Below, in pieces: positions 1 to 9,622 of a stretch of DNA of 64,000 nt; within the stretch, counting starts at the first letter, position 1; each line of letters begins with the position of its first letter. The DNA is from Solirubrobacterales bacterium (lineage in GTDB: Bacteria; Actinomycetota; Thermoleophilia; Solirubrobacterales; Solirubrobacteraceae), in contig DAHUYL010000056.1 in the NCBI GenBank assembly GCA_027315255.1, forward strand, positions 1 to 64,000, written 5' to 3'. Under the pieces are notes generated by a model. That model was not told where the DNA came from, searched no databases, and saw only the letters and a list, made by a program, of their open reading frames with translations. A program made the position numbers and the translations under genes.

Positions 1-287
1 GGAGTCCACGTTTGGCACCACGCGCGTCGCGATTCCGAAGAACGGCGGCGGCAGGCTAGGCTCGAGTTCGCCGTCGACATCCACACGCACAAGACGGTCC
101 TGATCGGCGACCGTTCATCGCGACCTGCGAATAGCCCACCGGGGCCCAACTGGCGGAGTTCAGCCGCGCAGCCTTCACCCCGTCGAGCACCTTTTGGCCC
201 TTCACGGCGCTCGCCCGGATGTTCGAGAGCGCGCGCATCTCGCGGATGATTCCAATTCGTCCTGCTGCCGTCGACGACCGCGCGATC

Positions 288-641
288 GCATTGGCGACGG
301 AGCGCATCCTCGGTCCCGCGGAGCCAGCGGCGCCTCTGACGATCGCATTCGTCTCGCCAGGCCGCACGGGCCGGCAACTGCTATGGCGACGGAGCACATC
401 CTCGGTTCCGCGGAGCCAGCGGCGCAGCCGACGATCGCAACGGTCCGCCGGCCGTTTGCGGCCAGTGCGATGTCGATCACGGACAGGCGGCGCCAGCTTC
501 GCCGCTGAAAGCCGAGAGCGGTCACGACGGCCCGGACGCCCGTCGCTGCACCGCGGACGATGCCGACGCACCTGCACATAAGGCGACGATCCGTCGCCGG
601 TCCCGCGGAGCCAAGGGCGCCGCTGACCATTGCATTCACGT
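288..641. repeat. Three degenerate ~60-bp repeat copies (about 292-352, 384-445, 581-640) with core GGCGACGGAGC.CATCCTCGGTYCCGCGGAGCCAGCGGCGC
   Basis: Direct comparison: the copies at 292 and 384 are nearly identical over ~45 bp; the copy at 581 is more diverged but keeps TCCCGCGGAGCCA.GGGCGC..CTGAC.AT.GCATTC. Confidence 0.7.
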
Positions 642-708
642 GCGGCGTGCTCGGAAGCACGCCGTCGTAACGGCGACTTGCAGAGCGTCGTGAGTTCCTC
701 ATCGACCC

Positions 709-3696
709 TCAGCTCCGGACCGCGGCCGACAGCTCCCCGTGCGCGGCGGACAGGGGCACCCCGAGTCGCTCCATCACGCGCTCTGCGCGCTCGAGCAGTG
801 CGGCGGCTGCGCCGCGGCGGCCCTGCTCGAGCAGGAGCCGCGCTCCGCGGAGGTAGCGGGACTCGTCGTACGGGTCGATGTCGATCCCGCGCTCGAGGTG
901 GCGCAGCGCCTCGTCGACGTCCCCGTGCTCGTGCGCGGCGTCCGCGGCCGCATCGGCCAGGGCGATGAACAGCCGCTCGAGTCGCTCGCGCTCGGCGGCA
1001 GCCCACGGCTCGTAGCGGTCGTCGGGAAGCAGCGCGCCACGGTAGCGGGCGATCGCGAGACGGGCGGCGCCGAGCTCGACCCGTTCGAGCACGCGGCGCG
1101 CGTCCTGCTCGAACAGCTCGGCGTCGACGACGGCGTCGCACAGGCAGAGGGTGTCGCGATCGCGCTCGACGACGCCGGCAGCCGCTGCGCGCAGCCGGTT
1201 CAGCACGTTGCGAAGCCGCTTGCGCCCGCTGTCGGGGGCGACCTCCGGCCACAGCTCCTCGATCGCGACCTCGGCCGGCAGCCGGCCACCACACAGCGCC
1301 AGCAGCTTGACGAGCTGCTCCGGCCTGCCGGACGGCAGCACGATCGGCTCGCCGGCGCGGCGCACCTCGAACTTTCCCAGCAGCCGGACCCTCAGCGGCT
1401 GGCTCGACTCGAGCAGGGCCCGCGCCGCTCCGGACCCCGACGCCGCGGCCAGCTCGACGAGCTGCTCGGCAACGAGCCGTTCGCGCACGAGCGGGAGCAG
1501 CGGCTTGCCGAGCGCCGCCGCCTGCTCGAAGGCCGCGGCGGCACGTGCCGGAGCGCCGGCGTCGCCCCGGCGCAGCGCGGCGTACGCGCCGAGCAGCATC
1601 ACGCGCCAGCGCTCGCGGGGTGGCAGCCGTGGCATCGCCTGCACCCGCGCGCAGGCAGCCTCCGCCTCGGCCGGATCACCTGAGCGGGCGCTCAGCGCCA
1701 GCTCGGCGAGCGCCACCTCCAGCGGGCACTCCTCGCGCCGCGCGCGGGCGCGCTCCAGATATTCGCGGGCAAGCTCGTGCTCGCCGACCCGGTCGAGCAG
1801 GTCGGCCGCATCTGCCATGAAGTCGACGCCCGGCCAGTGCTCGAACCACTCGTCGCGGTGCGCCTCGACCTCGCCGACCGCGCGCACCGTCCGGTCGCGA
1901 TCGCTGCGCTGGGAGGCGAGCTTCGCTCCGGACCAGGCGGCGTAGGCGGAGATCCGGTTGTCGGACAGCAGTGCCCCCAGCGCCCGCTCCTCCTCGACGA
2001 CCGACTCGGCTTCGTCGAAGCGGCCGCAGTCGATCAGGATGTCGGCGACGAACGACAGGATCAGCGCCCGGTGACGGCTCCGTGCCGGCAGCCGCGCCAG
2101 CGTTCGCTCGATCAGCTCGAGCGCCTGCTCGTGCCGGCCGCGGGCGTAGTGCACTCCATAGCCGAGCGGCAGCACCACCTGCGAGGCCCAGCTGCGCTGG
2201 CCCAGACGCTCGCACAGCGCCAGCGCCTCGGACAGGAGGCGCTCGGCACGCGCCAGCGATTCGTCGCCGCGTTGCCACGCCGCCGCCCACCCGAGCGCGT
2301 CGAGTAGCCGTGCCCGCGTCGCCAGCTCCCCCGAGCCGGCATCAGCCAGCAGCTGCCGCGCCAGCGCCTCGCCCTCCTGCGCGCGGTTCTGCCGGACGAG
2401 GTCGCGGGCGACCTCCGCCTCGACGGCGCGCACGAGCAGCCGATCGCCGGCGCCCGTGGCCAAGGAGCCGGCGCGTTCAAGCGCGCGGGCTCGGAGCTCG
2501 ACCTGCGTCGCTGGCTCGCACGCCCGCGCCAGGTGCAGCAGCACAGCGGGGTGACGGTCGATCGCGGCGGCCGGGACCGCGTCGATCAGCGTCTGGAGCT
2601 CCAGGTAACCGAGATCATCCGCCTCCTGCGGAGACAGCTCGCCGAGCAGGGCGGCTGCCCGGTCCACCTCGCCGCCGGCCACGAGCAGATGCAGGGCGTG
2701 CGCCAGCTCGCCCGCCCGCACGTACACGGGCGCCACCGACAACGCCGTCTGCGGTCGCAGTGGCTCCATCGCCACGAGCAGGTCCTGCACCGGTCCCGGC
2801 AGCTCCAGCCAGCCGTCGACCCGCGCGCTCAGCGGGATCCCGGCGGCGCCCGCCCGATCGAGCGTCGCCGCGTCGCCGGTGACCGCCTCGGCGACTGCGG
2901 CGGACAGCAGCGGGAGGTGCGCAAGTTGCACGAGCGCCTGGCGCGATTCCGGATCCAGTGCTCGCAGCTGAGCGCCGAGCAGGTAACGCAACGGCCCGTC
3001 CTGCATCGCGATCCGAGGCACCTCGGCAGCCACGCTCGGCGAACGCGCCAACCGCTCCGCCGCGAGCACCAGCACGGTTGCCCAGCCCGCCGTCGCGCGG
3101 CACAGCGCCTGCGCCTCGGCAGCCGGCAGTGCGAGCGAGAACCCGTCGCCCAGGAGCCGCGCGACCTCCTCGGAGTTGAACGCGAGCTGGTCGGACCCGA
3201 TCAACTTGGCGGCACCGGGCGCGAGCGACTCGAGGCGCGGCGGAAGATGACGGGCGAGGACCAGCAGCCGATGGCCGGGCGGAAGCACCCTGGCGAGCCG
3301 CGCGAGCAGCTCGCCCGCGGCCGGCCCGAGGTGGTGGGCATCGTCGACCACCAGCACCACCGGTTCGCGTTCGTGCTCGAGCGCGGCCGCAAGCGCATCG
3401 ACTGCGGCGACGGGATCCGCCCGCTCCGCGTCGACCGCGCCCGCCACGTCGGACAGCCGCGCGCGGCCCAGAGCGAAGACGGTTCGCGACAGTAGCCCGG
3501 CCGGTTCCCGGTCGCCCGGAGCGAGCACGATCTCCACCGTGGCAAGTCCGAGCGAGCGAGCCAGCTCGACTGCGAGCAGCGTCTTCCCGTACCCGCCGCC
3601 CGCCACCACGATCGCCACGTGCGAGTCCTCCAGCTGATCGGTCAGCCGGGGACGCGGCACGTGGTGTGGTGGCAGCCCCGGCCGGAGCTGGCTCAA
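709..3696 (-). CDS. AAA/MalT-like ATPase regulator with C-terminal BTAD (SARP-like) domain, copy 1
   Basis: P-loop AGGGYGKTLL, VVLVVDDAHHL Walker B-like, C-terminal LLGKFEVRRAGEPIVLPSGRPEQLVKLLAL...IEELWPE and BTAD TPR. Likely TTG start at 3696 overlapping the upstream TGA (TTGA). Confidence 0.85.
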   Translation of the reverse strand: MSQLRPGLPPHHVPRPRLTDQLEDSHVAIVVAGGGYGKTLLAVELARSLGLATVEIVLAPGDREPAGLLSRTVFALGRARLSDVAGAVDAERADPVAAVDALAAALEHEREPVVLVVDDAHHLGPAAGELLARLARVLPPGHRLLVLARHLPPRLESLAPGAAKLIGSDQLAFNSEEVARLLGDGFSLALPAAEAQALCRATAGWATVLVLAAERLARSPSVAAEVPRIAMQDGPLRYLLGAQLRALDPESRQALVQLAHLPLLSAAVAEAVTGDAATLDRAGAAGIPLSARVDGWLELPGPVQDLLVAMEPLRPQTALSVAPVYVRAGELAHALHLLVAGGEVDRAAALLGELSPQEADDLGYLELQTLIDAVPAAAIDRHPAVLLHLARACEPATQVELRARALERAGSLATGAGDRLLVRAVEAEVARDLVRQNRAQEGEALARQLLADAGSGELATRARLLDALGWAAAWQRGDESLARAERLLSEALALCERLGQRSWASQVVLPLGYGVHYARGRHEQALELIERTLARLPARSRHRALILSFVADILIDCGRFDEAESVVEEERALGALLSDNRISAYAAWSGAKLASQRSDRDRTVRAVGEVEAHRDEWFEHWPGVDFMADAADLLDRVGEHELAREYLERARARREECPLEVALAELALSARSGDPAEAEAACARVQAMPRLPPRERWRVMLLGAYAALRRGDAGAPARAAAAFEQAAALGKPLLPLVRERLVAEQLVELAAASGSGAARALLESSQPLRVRLLGKFEVRRAGEPIVLPSGRPEQLVKLLALCGGRLPAEVAIEELWPEVAPDSGRKRLRNVLNRLRAAAAGVVERDRDTLCLCDAVVDAELFEQDARRVLERVELGAARLAIARYRGALLPDDRYEPWAAAERERLERLFIALADAAADAAHEHGDVDEALRHLERGIDIDPYDESRYLRGARLLLEQGRRGAAAALLERAERVMERLGVPLSAAHGELSAAVRS

Positions 3697-6600
3697 CGCT
3701 CCCCCGTCGCCGACCGAAGTGATGCTGCCAGCTCGCGGTGCGCGCGCGACACCGGTACCCCGAGCCGCCCGATCGCCCGCTCGCCCCGCTCGAGCAGCGC
3801 CGCGGCGGCGCCACGGCGGCCCTGCTCGAGCAGCAGCTGCGCGCCACGCAGGTAGCGAGCCTCGTCGAACGGATCGATCTCGAGCCCGCGCTCGAGGTTG
3901 CGCAGCGCCTCGTCGACCTCGCCGATCGCGTGCGCGGCGTCGGCGGCCGCATCGACCAGCGACGCGAACAATCGCTCGAGCCGCTCGCGCGGCCCAGCAG
4001 CCCACGGCTCGTAACGATCGTCCGGCAACAGCGAGCCGCGATAGCGGGTGATCGCCAGGCGCGCGGCACTCAGCTCGGTCAACCGGGGCGCGCCGACGTC
4101 CATCCGCCCGAGCACGCCGCGCGCTGCCCGCTCGAACAGGTCGGCATCGACCTCGACCTCACCCAGCGCGAGCGACCGACCATCGCGCGCGACGACGTCA
4201 GGGACGGTCGCGTGCAGCCGGTTGAGCACGTTGCGCAGTCGCTTGCGCCCGCTGTCAGGGCCGACCTCGGGCCATAGTTCCTCGATTGCGAGCTCGGCGG
4301 GCAGCCGCCCGCCCGAGATCGCCAGCAGCTTCACCAGCTGCGCCGGCTTCCCTGGCGGAAGCGCGATCGGCTCGCCCGCGCGGCGCAGCTCGAAGCCTCC
4401 GAGCACCGACACCGTCAGCGGGCGTCCGCCGACCTCCAGCTCGGCGGCGGCGCGCGAGCCGGCCGCGGCCGCCAGCCCGACGAGCCGTTCGGCGAGCTCA
4501 CGGTCGCGCCACAGCGGCAGTCGCGGCTTGCCGAGCGCGGCCGCCTGCTCGAAGGCGTCCGCGGCCAGCGCGCCGGCCCTCCCGTCGCCGGCGCGCAACG
4601 CCGCGTACGCGCCCAGCAGCGCCACCCGCCAGCGTTCGCGTGGCGCGAGCCGGGCGATCGATCCGAGCGCCGCAAGCGCAGGCACCGCGGCCTCGGGGTC
4701 GCCGGAGCGCGCGAGCAACGCGGCCTCGGCGATTGCCACCGCGAGCGGCGATTCGTCGCGCCGCGGGCGGGCGCGATCGAGATACTCGAGCGCGAGCTCG
4801 TGCTCGCCGACACGATCGAGCAGGTCAGCGGCGTCGGCGCTGAAGTCGACGCCGGTCGAGTGCTCGAACCAGTCGCCACGGTGGCGATCGGCCTCGCGCA
4901 CCTCGCGGACGGTGCGCCCGGCGTCTCCGGTCTGGGAGGCCAGCCGTGCGCCCGTCCAGGCGGCGTAGGCGGCGATCCGGTGATCCGACAGCAGCGAGCC
5001 GAGGCGGCGTCCCTCCTCGACCACCGGCTCGGCGTCCGCGAAGCGCCCGCAGTCGATCAGGGTGTCGCCGTAGAAGGACAGGATCACGCCGCGGTGAGGG
5101 CTGCGGCTGGGCAGCACGTCGAGCTCCTGCTCGATCAGCTCGAGCGCCCGCTCGTGCTCGCCGCGGGCGTAGTAGACGCCGTGCGCGAGCGGCATCAGCA
5201 CCTGTGAGGCCCAGCGTCGCTCGCCGAGTGCCCGGCACAGCTCGAACGCCTCGCGCAGCAACCGCTCCGCCTCGACCAGCGAGCTGTCCTCGCGACGCCA
5301 CGCGGCAGCGCGACCGAGCACGTCGATCACGCGCGCCCGGGTTCGAGGCTCGTCGGCGCTCGTCTCCGCCAGCACCCGGGCGGCCAGCACCTGCGCCTCG
5401 GCGTCGCGCCCGTCGCGCACGAGGTCGCGCGCGATCTCGGCGTCGACCGCCCTGGTGCCCGCCGCGTCCCGGCGGTGTTCGAGCAGCGATCGGGCGCGCC
5501 GCAGCGCGTCCGCGCGCAGCCGAACCTGGGCGGCCGGCTCGCACGTGCGCGCGAGGTGCAGCAGCAATCCGGGCTGGCGCTCGACCGCTTGTGGGGGCAG
5601 CGCGTCGATCAACGTCTGCAGCTCCAGGTAGCCGAGATCGTCGGCCGCGCGGGACGGAATCCCGGCGACCAGCGCCGCCGCCGCCTCGGCTTCGCCCGCC
5701 TTCAGCAGCAGGTGCAGCGCATCCGACAGCTCTCCCGCGCGCGCGTACACGGGTGCGGCCGCCAGCGCGGTCCGGGGCCGCAGCGGCTCGATCCCCGCGA
5801 GCATGTCCTGCACCGGCCCGGGAAGCTCCCACCAGCCGTCGGCACGGAGGCTCAGCGGGACTCCCGCGGCACCGAGCTGCTCGAACGCGGCCGCCTCGCC
5901 GGTAACCGCAGCAGCGACCTCGGGGGAGAGCAGCGGCAGATGCGCCAGCTGCACGGCGGCGCCCCGCGCGGCGTCGGTGAGCTCGTCGAGCTGGCGGCTG
6001 ACCAGGTAGCGCAGCGTCCGTTGCTGCTCGACGATCGCCGCGAGCTCCTGTTCGGGATCGGCCGCACGCGCGATCCGCTCGGCCGCGAGCACGAGCGCCG
6101 CCGCCCAGCCGGCCGTCGCGCGGCGCAGATCCTCGGCGTCGGAAGCGCCGAGCGAGACGCCGAACGCGCCCGCGAGCGTCGCCGCCTCCGGAGCACTGAA
6201 CGCGAGCTGCTCGGCCCCGAGCACGATCGCCGCGCCCTGGCGCAGGGTCTCGAGCGCCGCCGGTGCGTGGCGCGCGAGGACCAGGAGCCGGTGCTCATGC
6301 GGCAACCGCGCCGCCAGCCGCGCCAGCAGCACCGCCGCTTCGGGGCCTGCGAAGTGGGCGTCGTCGACCACCACCAGCACGGGATCGCGCTCGCGTGCCA
6401 GCACGCCCGCCAGCGCGTCGATCGCCGCCGCGGGGTCGGCGCGTGCGCCGTGCACGGCGCCTGCCGCGTCCGTCAGCCGCGCGCGCCGCAGTGCCGCGAT
6501 CAGGCGCGCGACGACCGCTGCAGGCTCGAGATCGGTCGCCGCCAGCCCGACGCTCACCGTCGCCAGCCCGAGCGTCTGCGCGAGCTCGAGCCCGAGCAGC

Positions 6601-6722
6601 GTCTTGCCGTAGCCGCCGCCCGCGACCACGAGCGCCGCGCGGGCGGGGCGCAGCTCGCCGAGCAATCTCGGCCTCAGCACGTGGTGGCGAGGCAACGCGC
6701 CGCCGCTGCTACCCCGATACAT
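3693..6722 (-). CDS. AAA/MalT-like ATPase regulator with C-terminal BTAD domain, copy 2 (tandem paralogue)
   Basis: Same architecture and extensive identity to 709-3696; AGGGYGKTLLGLELAQTLG, LGGFELRRAGEPIALPPGKPAQLVKLLAI. Confidence 0.88.
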   Translation of the reverse strand: MYRGSSGGALPRHHVLRPRLLGELRPARAALVVAGGGYGKTLLGLELAQTLGLATVSVGLAATDLEPAAVVARLIAALRRARLTDAAGAVHGARADPAAAIDALAGVLARERDPVLVVVDDAHFAGPEAAVLLARLAARLPHEHRLLVLARHAPAALETLRQGAAIVLGAEQLAFSAPEAATLAGAFGVSLGASDAEDLRRATAGWAAALVLAAERIARAADPEQELAAIVEQQRTLRYLVSRQLDELTDAARGAAVQLAHLPLLSPEVAAAVTGEAAAFEQLGAAGVPLSLRADGWWELPGPVQDMLAGIEPLRPRTALAAAPVYARAGELSDALHLLLKAGEAEAAAALVAGIPSRAADDLGYLELQTLIDALPPQAVERQPGLLLHLARTCEPAAQVRLRADALRRARSLLEHRRDAAGTRAVDAEIARDLVRDGRDAEAQVLAARVLAETSADEPRTRARVIDVLGRAAAWRREDSSLVEAERLLREAFELCRALGERRWASQVLMPLAHGVYYARGEHERALELIEQELDVLPSRSPHRGVILSFYGDTLIDCGRFADAEPVVEEGRRLGSLLSDHRIAAYAAWTGARLASQTGDAGRTVREVREADRHRGDWFEHSTGVDFSADAADLLDRVGEHELALEYLDRARPRRDESPLAVAIAEAALLARSGDPEAAVPALAALGSIARLAPRERWRVALLGAYAALRAGDGRAGALAADAFEQAAALGKPRLPLWRDRELAERLVGLAAAAGSRAAAELEVGGRPLTVSVLGGFELRRAGEPIALPPGKPAQLVKLLAISGGRLPAELAIEELWPEVGPDSGRKRLRNVLNRLHATVPDVVARDGRSLALGEVEVDADLFERAARGVLGRMDVGAPRLTELSAARLAITRYRGSLLPDDRYEPWAAGPRERLERLFASLVDAAADAAHAIGEVDEALRNLERGLEIDPFDEARYLRGAQLLLEQGRRGAAAALLERGERAIGRLGVPVSRAHRELAASLRSATGER

Positions 6723-6942
6723 CCTTTCCCTCGGCCCGAGCGTCCGCGTTCGCGACGACGATCCTACACGCCGACGCTCGCGCAGGCTCGAGTTTCGCGT
6801 TCACAGCCCTGCAACACGACGATCACTCCCCGGACACGCCATCGGCGCCGCTAACGGGAAGGGTTAGCGAGCTGCCTCGGGGCCCGCGCGGAGGGTCGGG
6901 TGAGCCTCGGGGTCACGTCCACCCACTCGACAGGAGACGCAG

Positions 6943-8697
6943 ATGGCGCGAAAGCGCATAGTTGCAGTCCTTGCCACCGCGATCGCGGGCGCCGGAGCAT
7001 CCGCGCTCGTCGTCGCGGGCTCCGCCGCGGGTAGCGCTCCGCACCGTAGCCCAGATCACCGCAGTGACCACCAGCGGCAGGTGCGAAGCGACAACGGCCC
7101 CGATGCCGCGACCGCCACCCCGATCAAGCACCTGGTCGTGATCTTCCAGGAGAACGTGTCGTTCGACCATTACTTCGGCACCTATCCGAACGCGACCAAT
7201 CCATCGGGCGAGCCGGCGTTCACGGCCGCGCCGGGGACGCCGACGGTCAACGGGCTCCAGGGCGCGCTGCTCGGCGCCAACCCCAACCTGGCGAACCCGC
7301 AGCGGCTCGATCGCTCGCAGCCGCTGACGTGCGACCAGAACCACGGGTACACCGCCGAGCAGAAGGCGTTCGACATGGGAGCGATGGACGCGTTCATCCA
7401 GAACACCGACGTCGAGAGCTGCAAGTCCCCCGACATCTCGCTGCCGAACCTGGTGATGGACTACTACGACGGCAACACCGTCACCGGGCTGTGGAACTAC
7501 GCACAGCACTTCGCGATGAGCGACAACTCGTTCAACGACAGCTTCGGTCCGTCGACGCCGGGGGCCGAGAACGTGATCTCCGGCCAGACGTACGGCGCGA
7601 TCTGCGGCCCGAGCTTCGCGACGATCAACGACAGCCCGTGCACGGCGGCGCCGGGGAGCGCCGCCCCGACGCCGGGGAGCCCTGTGCAGCTCGGACCGAG
7701 CACGCCGGGCACGGACTACAGCGACGCCGATCCGAACCTGGACATCTGCTCTGCGACCGAGGACCACAACACCGCCGCGACGACGATCGAGATGGGCGGC
7801 GAGAACATCGGCGACCTGCTCGACAAGGCCGGGGTCACATGGGGCTGGTTCCAGGGAGGGTTCGCGAGCCCCGGTTACGTGCCCGGCGACCCGGGCAGCG
7901 ACAACCTGTCTCAGGTCTGTACCGGCACCCACCAGAACGTCGGCGGGGCGACCGTGAACGACTACATCCCGCACCACGAGCCGTTCCAGTACTACCCCTC
8001 GACCGCCAACCCGACCCACCTGCCGCCGACCTCGATCGCGATGGTCGGCCAGCAGGACCAGGCCAACCACCAGTACGACATCCGTGACTTCTGGGCAGCC
8101 GCCGAGAACGGCGACCTGCCGGAGGTCTCCTACCTCAAGGCGCCGGCCTACCAGGACGGCCACGCGGGCTACTCCGATCCGCTCGACGAGCAGCAGTTCC
8201 TGGTGCAGACGATCAACAAGCTCGAGCTGCTGCCGACCTGGGGCAGTACGGCCGTCGTGATCCTCTACGACGACAGCGATGGGTGGTACGACCATGCGAT
8301 GGCGCCGATCTTCGACCAGTCGCAGTCGAGCATCGACGCGCTCACCGGCGCCGGCCTGTGCGGCTCGAACCCGAAGAAGGTGCCGACCACCAGCACCGGG
8401 ACGCTCGAGCAGGGGCGCTGCGGTCCCGGCACGCGCCAGCCGCTGCTGGTGATCTCGCCGTTCGCCAGGCGCAACTTCGTCGACAACACGCTGACGACGC
8501 AGGCGTCGGTCGTGAAGTTCATCGAGGACAACTGGCTCGGTGGCCAGCGGCTGGGCAACGGCTCGACAGACGCGCTCACCGGGTCTCTGAACAACATGTT
8601 CGACTTCACCCAGCCGGAGGGCCGGTTCGGTGGAACGCTGTTCCTGGACCCGTCGACGGGCGAGCCGATGTTCGGCGGGCGCCACGGCGACCGCTGA
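6943..8697 (+). CDS. Secreted alkaline-phosphatase-superfamily phosphoesterase (phospholipase C / acid phosphatase type)
   Basis: Signal peptide, IKHLVVIFQENVSFDHYFGTYP motif, ILYDDSDGWYDH motif; GGAG upstream of the start. Confidence 0.9.
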   Translation: MARKRIVAVLATAIAGAGASALVVAGSAAGSAPHRSPDHRSDHQRQVRSDNGPDAATATPIKHLVVIFQENVSFDHYFGTYPNATNPSGEPAFTAAPGTPTVNGLQGALLGANPNLANPQRLDRSQPLTCDQNHGYTAEQKAFDMGAMDAFIQNTDVESCKSPDISLPNLVMDYYDGNTVTGLWNYAQHFAMSDNSFNDSFGPSTPGAENVISGQTYGAICGPSFATINDSPCTAAPGSAAPTPGSPVQLGPSTPGTDYSDADPNLDICSATEDHNTAATTIEMGGENIGDLLDKAGVTWGWFQGGFASPGYVPGDPGSDNLSQVCTGTHQNVGGATVNDYIPHHEPFQYYPSTANPTHLPPTSIAMVGQQDQANHQYDIRDFWAAAENGDLPEVSYLKAPAYQDGHAGYSDPLDEQQFLVQTINKLELLPTWGSTAVVILYDDSDGWYDHAMAPIFDQSQSSIDALTGAGLCGSNPKKVPTTSTGTLEQGRCGPGTRQPLLVISPFARRNFVDNTLTTQASVVKFIEDNWLGGQRLGNGSTDALTGSLNNMFDFTQPEGRFGGTLFLDPSTGEPMFGGRHGDR

Positions 8698-8830
8698 ACC
8701 CGACAGGATCAGTCGTCTGCCGGGCGGCCGAGGCTGTGATGCCTCGGCCGCCCGGCCGCTTGGCGTGGCCCGTCAAGGCCGACGTCCGGGCCGACTCGAG
8801 CCGGGCCCGAGGCCCGCTGAACGACCGCTA

Positions 8831-8868
8831 TGTGCCACACCCCCGCCGCGGAAGGGGGGTGTGGCACA
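8831..8868. repeat. Hairpin H1: 14-bp perfect stem TGTGCCACACCCCC / GGGGGTGTGGCACA
   Basis: Read directly; loop gccgcggaag. Confidence 0.95.
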
Positions 8869-8892
8869 TTCGCGCGCTCACACGACGCCGAC

Positions 8893-8928
8893 GTGCCAAC
8901 CCCCTATTTCGGGAGGGGGGTGTGCGCA
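8893..8928. repeat. Hairpin H2: imperfect stem GTGCCAACCCCCT / AGGGGGGTGTGCGCA
   Basis: Read directly; second member of the H1/H2 pair. Confidence 0.75.
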
Positions 8929-9063
8929 GTTGAGGCCACCCGCCGAGACCCTGCGCGAGCCTGCAGGCAAGCCAGCGTCCCATCTCACCGGCCCGGTCAA
9001 GCGGCGAACCGGCTCCTCCACGTCGAGGGTGGGTACGCAGCTTCGACGACCGGAACGTCGAAA

Positions 9064-9155
9064 CCCCCCTGCCGACCGGACGGGGGTGTGCAGACAGCGT
9101 TGCTACAGCGCGCCGTTTGCACAGCCCCCGGCAGCTCGCTGGGGGGGTTGTGACC
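9064..9155. repeat. Hairpin pair H3/H4: CCCCCCTgccgaccggaCGGGGGTGTGCA and TTTGCACAGCCCCC..GGGGGGGTTGTGA
   Basis: Read directly; weaker, shorter stems than H1 but same C-tract/G-tract and TGCACA/TGTGCA boundary. Confidence 0.6.
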
Positions 9156-9439
9156 GCTTCGGTCGTCCCGACGCTGCCGCGCGCCCGCGCGCGAGGACCG
9201 CTGGTCCGCCGCCAGCCCGCGCGCCGGCTGCTCCGCCCGAAGCCCGCGCCGCCCGGTCCGCCCCCGGGCCTGGACGGCCGCTCGCCGCGGACCGACCCGG
9301 CGAAGCCGAGGTCCCGGGCGGGCTACATCTCAGCTGAACCGGGGGTCTTCGCCTGCGAACCCACAGCAAACGTGGAGACGTGGAGAAGCCGGCGAACCTG
9401 ACGGAGCACCAAGGCGTACGGCGGTGTCGCCGCCTCCCG

Positions 9440-9592
9440 CCAGGCGCGCCCAGAGTGACGCCATGCCGGAGCAGGGTTGACGTGGTAGGCCCCGTCCCAG
9501 ACCTCATCGAGCAGATCTTGCCCGAGCCGGCGGCGGCGCTCGAGCAGCTTCTCGAACTCGGCCGGAGGCGGGTCCCTGACGAAGGTCGGCAT
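9440..9592 (-). pseudogene. 5' fragment of an Uma2-like (DUF820) gene
   Basis: MPTFVRDPPPAEFEKLLERRRRLGQDLLDEVWDGAYHVNPAPAWRH resembles Uma2 N-termini; similarity is lost after NPAPAWRH and the frame ends soon after. Confidence 0.55.
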
Positions 9593-9622
9593 CGACCGGA
9601 GTGCAGGTCGCTCGGGTGGCGA

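Noticed and set aside
6913-8685. 590-aa minus-strand ORF opposite the phosphoesterase
   Set aside because: Antisense shadow ORF; the + strand carries clear motifs and a signal peptide.
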